The translations under genes and the position numbers were made by a program. From Corallochytrium limacisporum (lineage: Eukaryota; Opisthokonta), in NCBI GenBank assembly GCA_002811645.1, contig PDIP01000022.1, forward strand, positions 114,320-171,416: 57,097 nucleotides of DNA, read 5' to 3'. This document shows positions 54,731 through 57,097 of this stretch, piece by piece. How positions within the stretch are numbered: position 1 is the first letter of the stretch; every line of letters starts with the position of its first letter. The notes beneath the pieces are model-generated. The model worked only from the letters and a program-made list of their open reading frames with translations. It was not told where the DNA came from and did no database searches.

Positions 54731-56854
54731 ATGCCAGCTGTGGAGCTGGAAACAGAAACAGTGGGCCAATTGCCCCTGAGCCAACGCGGCATTAAATATT
54801 TTGTACGTCACGCTGAAGAGCTCCTGGGTCGGATAGACCATGAAACCGGTCACGGTGCGGGCACTGATAACCTTGAAATTGAATGGGATCTGTTGAATCA
54901 GGAAGGTCAACAGGTTCGGAATTTGGAAATGTACGGTACGTCGGAAGCGCGACTGGACTGCAATCGATGGAAGAACCGGGCTCAAGGCATTCTTCCCTTT
55001 GACCACAACCGTGTTGTGCTTTCACCAGTGGCTGGCCAGGAGGGCAGCGATTACATTAATGCCAGCCTCGTCCAGGACCCAGACGGTCATGTGGCCTATA
55101 TTGCTTCCCAGGGGCCTCTGTACAGCACTGCAGATGATTTTTGGCGAATGATCTGGAGCTACGATGTCGGTCTTATTGTCTGCCTTACAGAATTACAGGA
55201 AAATGGGGTTCGAAAGTGCGCACAGTACTGGCCCGACCTGAAGGAGTCCAAGAAATTCGGCGGCTTGAAAGTTACGTGCAAAAAGGAGGCCAGGAGAAAG
55301 GACTACACTGCGTGGCGGTTGCAGCTTCGTCTAGGTGCCAAACTACGCAGTGTGTGCCTTCTGATGTACACGCAGTGGCCTGACAACGGCATGCCGTATA
55401 GTGTGCCTTCTTTCATGAATCTGTTGGAGACTGTGCGCCGGGTAATGTCTGAGGACATGGAGAAGACACCAGTGGTGATCCATGACAGTCTGGGCATTGG
55501 GCAGACAGGCGTTATGTGCGCGATTAACATCATCGTCAGTGAACTCGAGCAACATGGAAGTAGTGCAGAGATTGACGTGTACAAGACTGTTCGGGAACTC
55601 CGGGAATCCAGAATGCAAATGGTACAAACCAAAGAGCAATATGGTTTTATTTATGAAGTAGTTCTCAGGCTCCTGCAGGCCAATTTCGCGGCCCTGGTAG
55701 AAGAGGCCGAGTTCGGTTTCAAGAAAGCTCACCACGTGCCGACCACAGGAGATGGATACGATACCATGCGCTCGAAACTCGTTCCACAGCCCATGCGACC
55801 GCCTCCTCCGGAGATCCAACCTGAGGCCGACATACAAGCGCACCAAGAAACCATGGAACGCACGGGGTCGTGGGTGGAGGAACATTTTGCCTCTGAGCGT
55901 GTGGAGCCGCGTTTGCCAAAGAGAGGTACGTACCGTGCCCGTCCCAGTGGCAGTGAAGCCTTCCGGAAAAGTCTTCGCAGGACGCACTCGGAAACCAAAC
56001 AGAAAGATTTGGAGCAACTGCAAGCCCGCCGTCTCTCCGCCCCTGCCCGCCCGCCCCCACCAAAGAATGTACCCTTGGATCTTGGACTCAAGATGTCGCA
56101 GCGTCCATCGATGAAAGTTATTGTGCCTGCAAAGTCGCACAAAAGTGTCACATTCACCTCCGGTGCTCAAAAAGGAGACGATGATGCCGCAAAGGAAGCG
56201 CTTCTCGCAGGCAAAAGTATAGGGTCATACAAAGTGTCGGAGATGCGGTCACAAACTCAGAACTTGACAGCCGACCCCAAGTTCACCAGTGTGACATCCA
56301 TGCCCCCCACAGAGACCAGCCTGGAACATTGTGCTCCACCACCAAGTGCGCCTCTGTATCGCGGTCTGAGCCTGCTTAGTACAAATTCAATTGAAGTGCC
56401 TGGATACGTAGGGTCTGAGACCAAGGGCACAGCTCTGCCCACTGCTCAGCCGCTGGATCAAAAGAAGAACGGTGGGGGCTGGATCAAGCGGGTCTTTGGT
56501 GCTGGTAAGAGACGGTCCAGCGTGCAACCTGCGTCTTCCGGAAGCAGAAGAAATAGCATAATTGGAGGCTCTCTCCAAATGCAGATGGCCCCAGCAATCC
56601 TGGAAGAGATGCCCCCGCCTCCAAAGCCTCTTTCGCGTGACCACAGCACAGCTTCGCTGATGCGAGGCCCACGTAAGATGCCATTTGCACCGCATGTATC
56701 GAAGACAGACCAATTGGCCAATGAATTGGCCCAACAACAGCATGGAGATCAACACGTCGTCGACGACTACGACGACGACGACGAGGATGGGGAAGTAGAC
56801 CATGAGCAGTACCTCATGAATCAGCTCGGAAGAGGCGCACCAGACTCGGATTAA
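54731..56854 (+). CDS. Catalytically dead protein tyrosine phosphatase (pseudophosphatase)
   Basis: A 707-residue protein with one classical PTP domain at about residues 30-320. Family motifs are present in order: CNRWKNR near 75-83, SDYINASLV near 99-107, ASQGPL near 118, WPDNGMP (Trp 216, Asp 218), and the Q-loop QTKEQYGFIYEV near 298-309. The signature loop, normally HCxxGxxRTG, reads HDSLGIGQTG at 251-260. The nucleophile Cys is replaced by Asp 252 and the phosphate-binding Arg by Gln 258, so hydrolysis of phosphotyrosine is not expected. The rest of the fold appears intact, suggesting a binding or scaffold role. The C-terminal half (about 330-707) is disordered: basic, Pro-rich (many PPPP/PPP words) and ending in an Asp/Glu-rich tract near 678-692. 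It starts at the first ATG. Confidence 0.92.
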   Translation: MPAVELETETVGQLPLSQRGIKYFVRHAEELLGRIDHETGHGAGTDNLEIEWDLLNQEGQQVRNLEMYGTSEARLDCNRWKNRAQGILPFDHNRVVLSPVAGQEGSDYINASLVQDPDGHVAYIASQGPLYSTADDFWRMIWSYDVGLIVCLTELQENGVRKCAQYWPDLKESKKFGGLKVTCKKEARRKDYTAWRLQLRLGAKLRSVCLLMYTQWPDNGMPYSVPSFMNLLETVRRVMSEDMEKTPVVIHDSLGIGQTGVMCAINIIVSELEQHGSSAEIDVYKTVRELRESRMQMVQTKEQYGFIYEVVLRLLQANFAALVEEAEFGFKKAHHVPTTGDGYDTMRSKLVPQPMRPPPPEIQPEADIQAHQETMERTGSWVEEHFASERVEPRLPKRGTYRARPSGSEAFRKSLRRTHSETKQKDLEQLQARRLSAPARPPPPKNVPLDLGLKMSQRPSMKVIVPAKSHKSVTFTSGAQKGDDDAAKEALLAGKSIGSYKVSEMRSQTQNLTADPKFTSVTSMPPTETSLEHCAPPPSAPLYRGLSLLSTNSIEVPGYVGSETKGTALPTAQPLDQKKNGGGWIKRVFGAGKRRSSVQPASSGSRRNSIIGGSLQMQMAPAILEEMPPPPKPLSRDHSTASLMRGPRKMPFAPHVSKTDQLANELAQQQHGDQHVVDDYDDDDEDGEVDHEQYLMNQLGRGAPDSD

Positions 56855-57097
56855 AGCAAATTACCTCTAGTGAGATCGATACTATGGAAAATGAATCACA
56901 AACTGCATCACCAGGAACCGTCGCAACCAGCCAAGGCTATTTTTTCCCCTTTCCCGCGGGGGAGGTGTTTCGGGGCCTTTTATTCGTTTGGTTGCTCTCG
57001 TACCCCGCCCTGTCCAACATATTTCGTACTATCCTCTGCGTCGAAATATTGCTCCAAATCACATTTAATCAACCGGAATAAGGAGGGAGGGAGAAAT
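56855..57097. other. 3' flank at the window end
   Basis: No gene supported. The palindromic word CCCGCGGG lies near 56953-56960 and a pyrimidine-rich stretch follows. A short open frame here has no recognisable character. Confidence 0.35.

Noticed and set aside
1-57097. CRISPR arrays, insertion sequences, LTRs, integrases or reverse transcriptases
   Set aside because: No regularly spaced repeats and no transposase, integrase or RT motif was seen on either strand; the only duplication is the tRNA-Asp locus.

Overview
The window looks like nuclear DNA of an intron-poor, early-diverging fungus or close relative. This is inference from gene content and architecture; no rRNA or other species marker is present. 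Fifteen protein genes are confidently delimited. Fourteen are single uninterrupted reading frames, one of them 9.7 kb long. The one visible spliceosomal intron (GT...AG with a CTAAC branch site) lies in a mitochondrial ribosomal protein gene. Pol III tRNA-Asp genes with A and B boxes and T-run terminators confirm a eukaryote. Erf4-like, HID1, PAN3, LtrA-family and Imp2 proteins suit a fungus. SZT2 and PPP2R3C are not in the common yeasts and point to a deep branch.

Layout, left to right: PAP2-family phosphatase (+); 1.9 kb of simple repeats; Erf4/Golgin-A7-like protein (+); duplicated tRNA-Asp locus (-) with a truncated third copy; synaptojanin (+); MON1 (+); secreted protein of unknown function (-); SURF1 (+); Abitram (+); PAN3 (-); unknown 381-residue protein (+); PPP2R3C (-); unknown 1310-residue protein (-); alpha/beta hydrolase (-); SZT2 (-); spliced bL31m-like gene (-); an 86-base N gap; HID1 (+); mitochondrial peptidase IMP2 (-); a 6.2 kb gene-poor stretch; LtrA-family membrane protein (+); a tyrosine-phosphatase-like protein lacking its catalytic residues (+).

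Convergent gene ends are very close (48, 75, 102 and 148 bp). Regions upstream of start codons are long (0.3-1.7 kb), with C-runs abutting G-runs, other GC hairpins, CT/GA tracts and TTGGTTGG-like words. There are no operons. Several genes share a theme: synaptojanin, MON1, SZT2, HID1 and the Erf4-like protein act in endolysosomal, Golgi or TORC1 biology, and SURF1, IMP2 and bL31m act in mitochondria. This is best read as coincidence of housekeeping genes.

Points most worth attention: the pseudophosphatase (HD in place of HC, Q in place of R); SZT2 in a fungal-type genome; the tRNA-Asp duplication with one-directional GC-to-AT differences; the recurrent upstream GC palindromes; three consecutive stem-loops near 50.6-50.8 kb in the gene-poor stretch; and large proteins without a recognised family.
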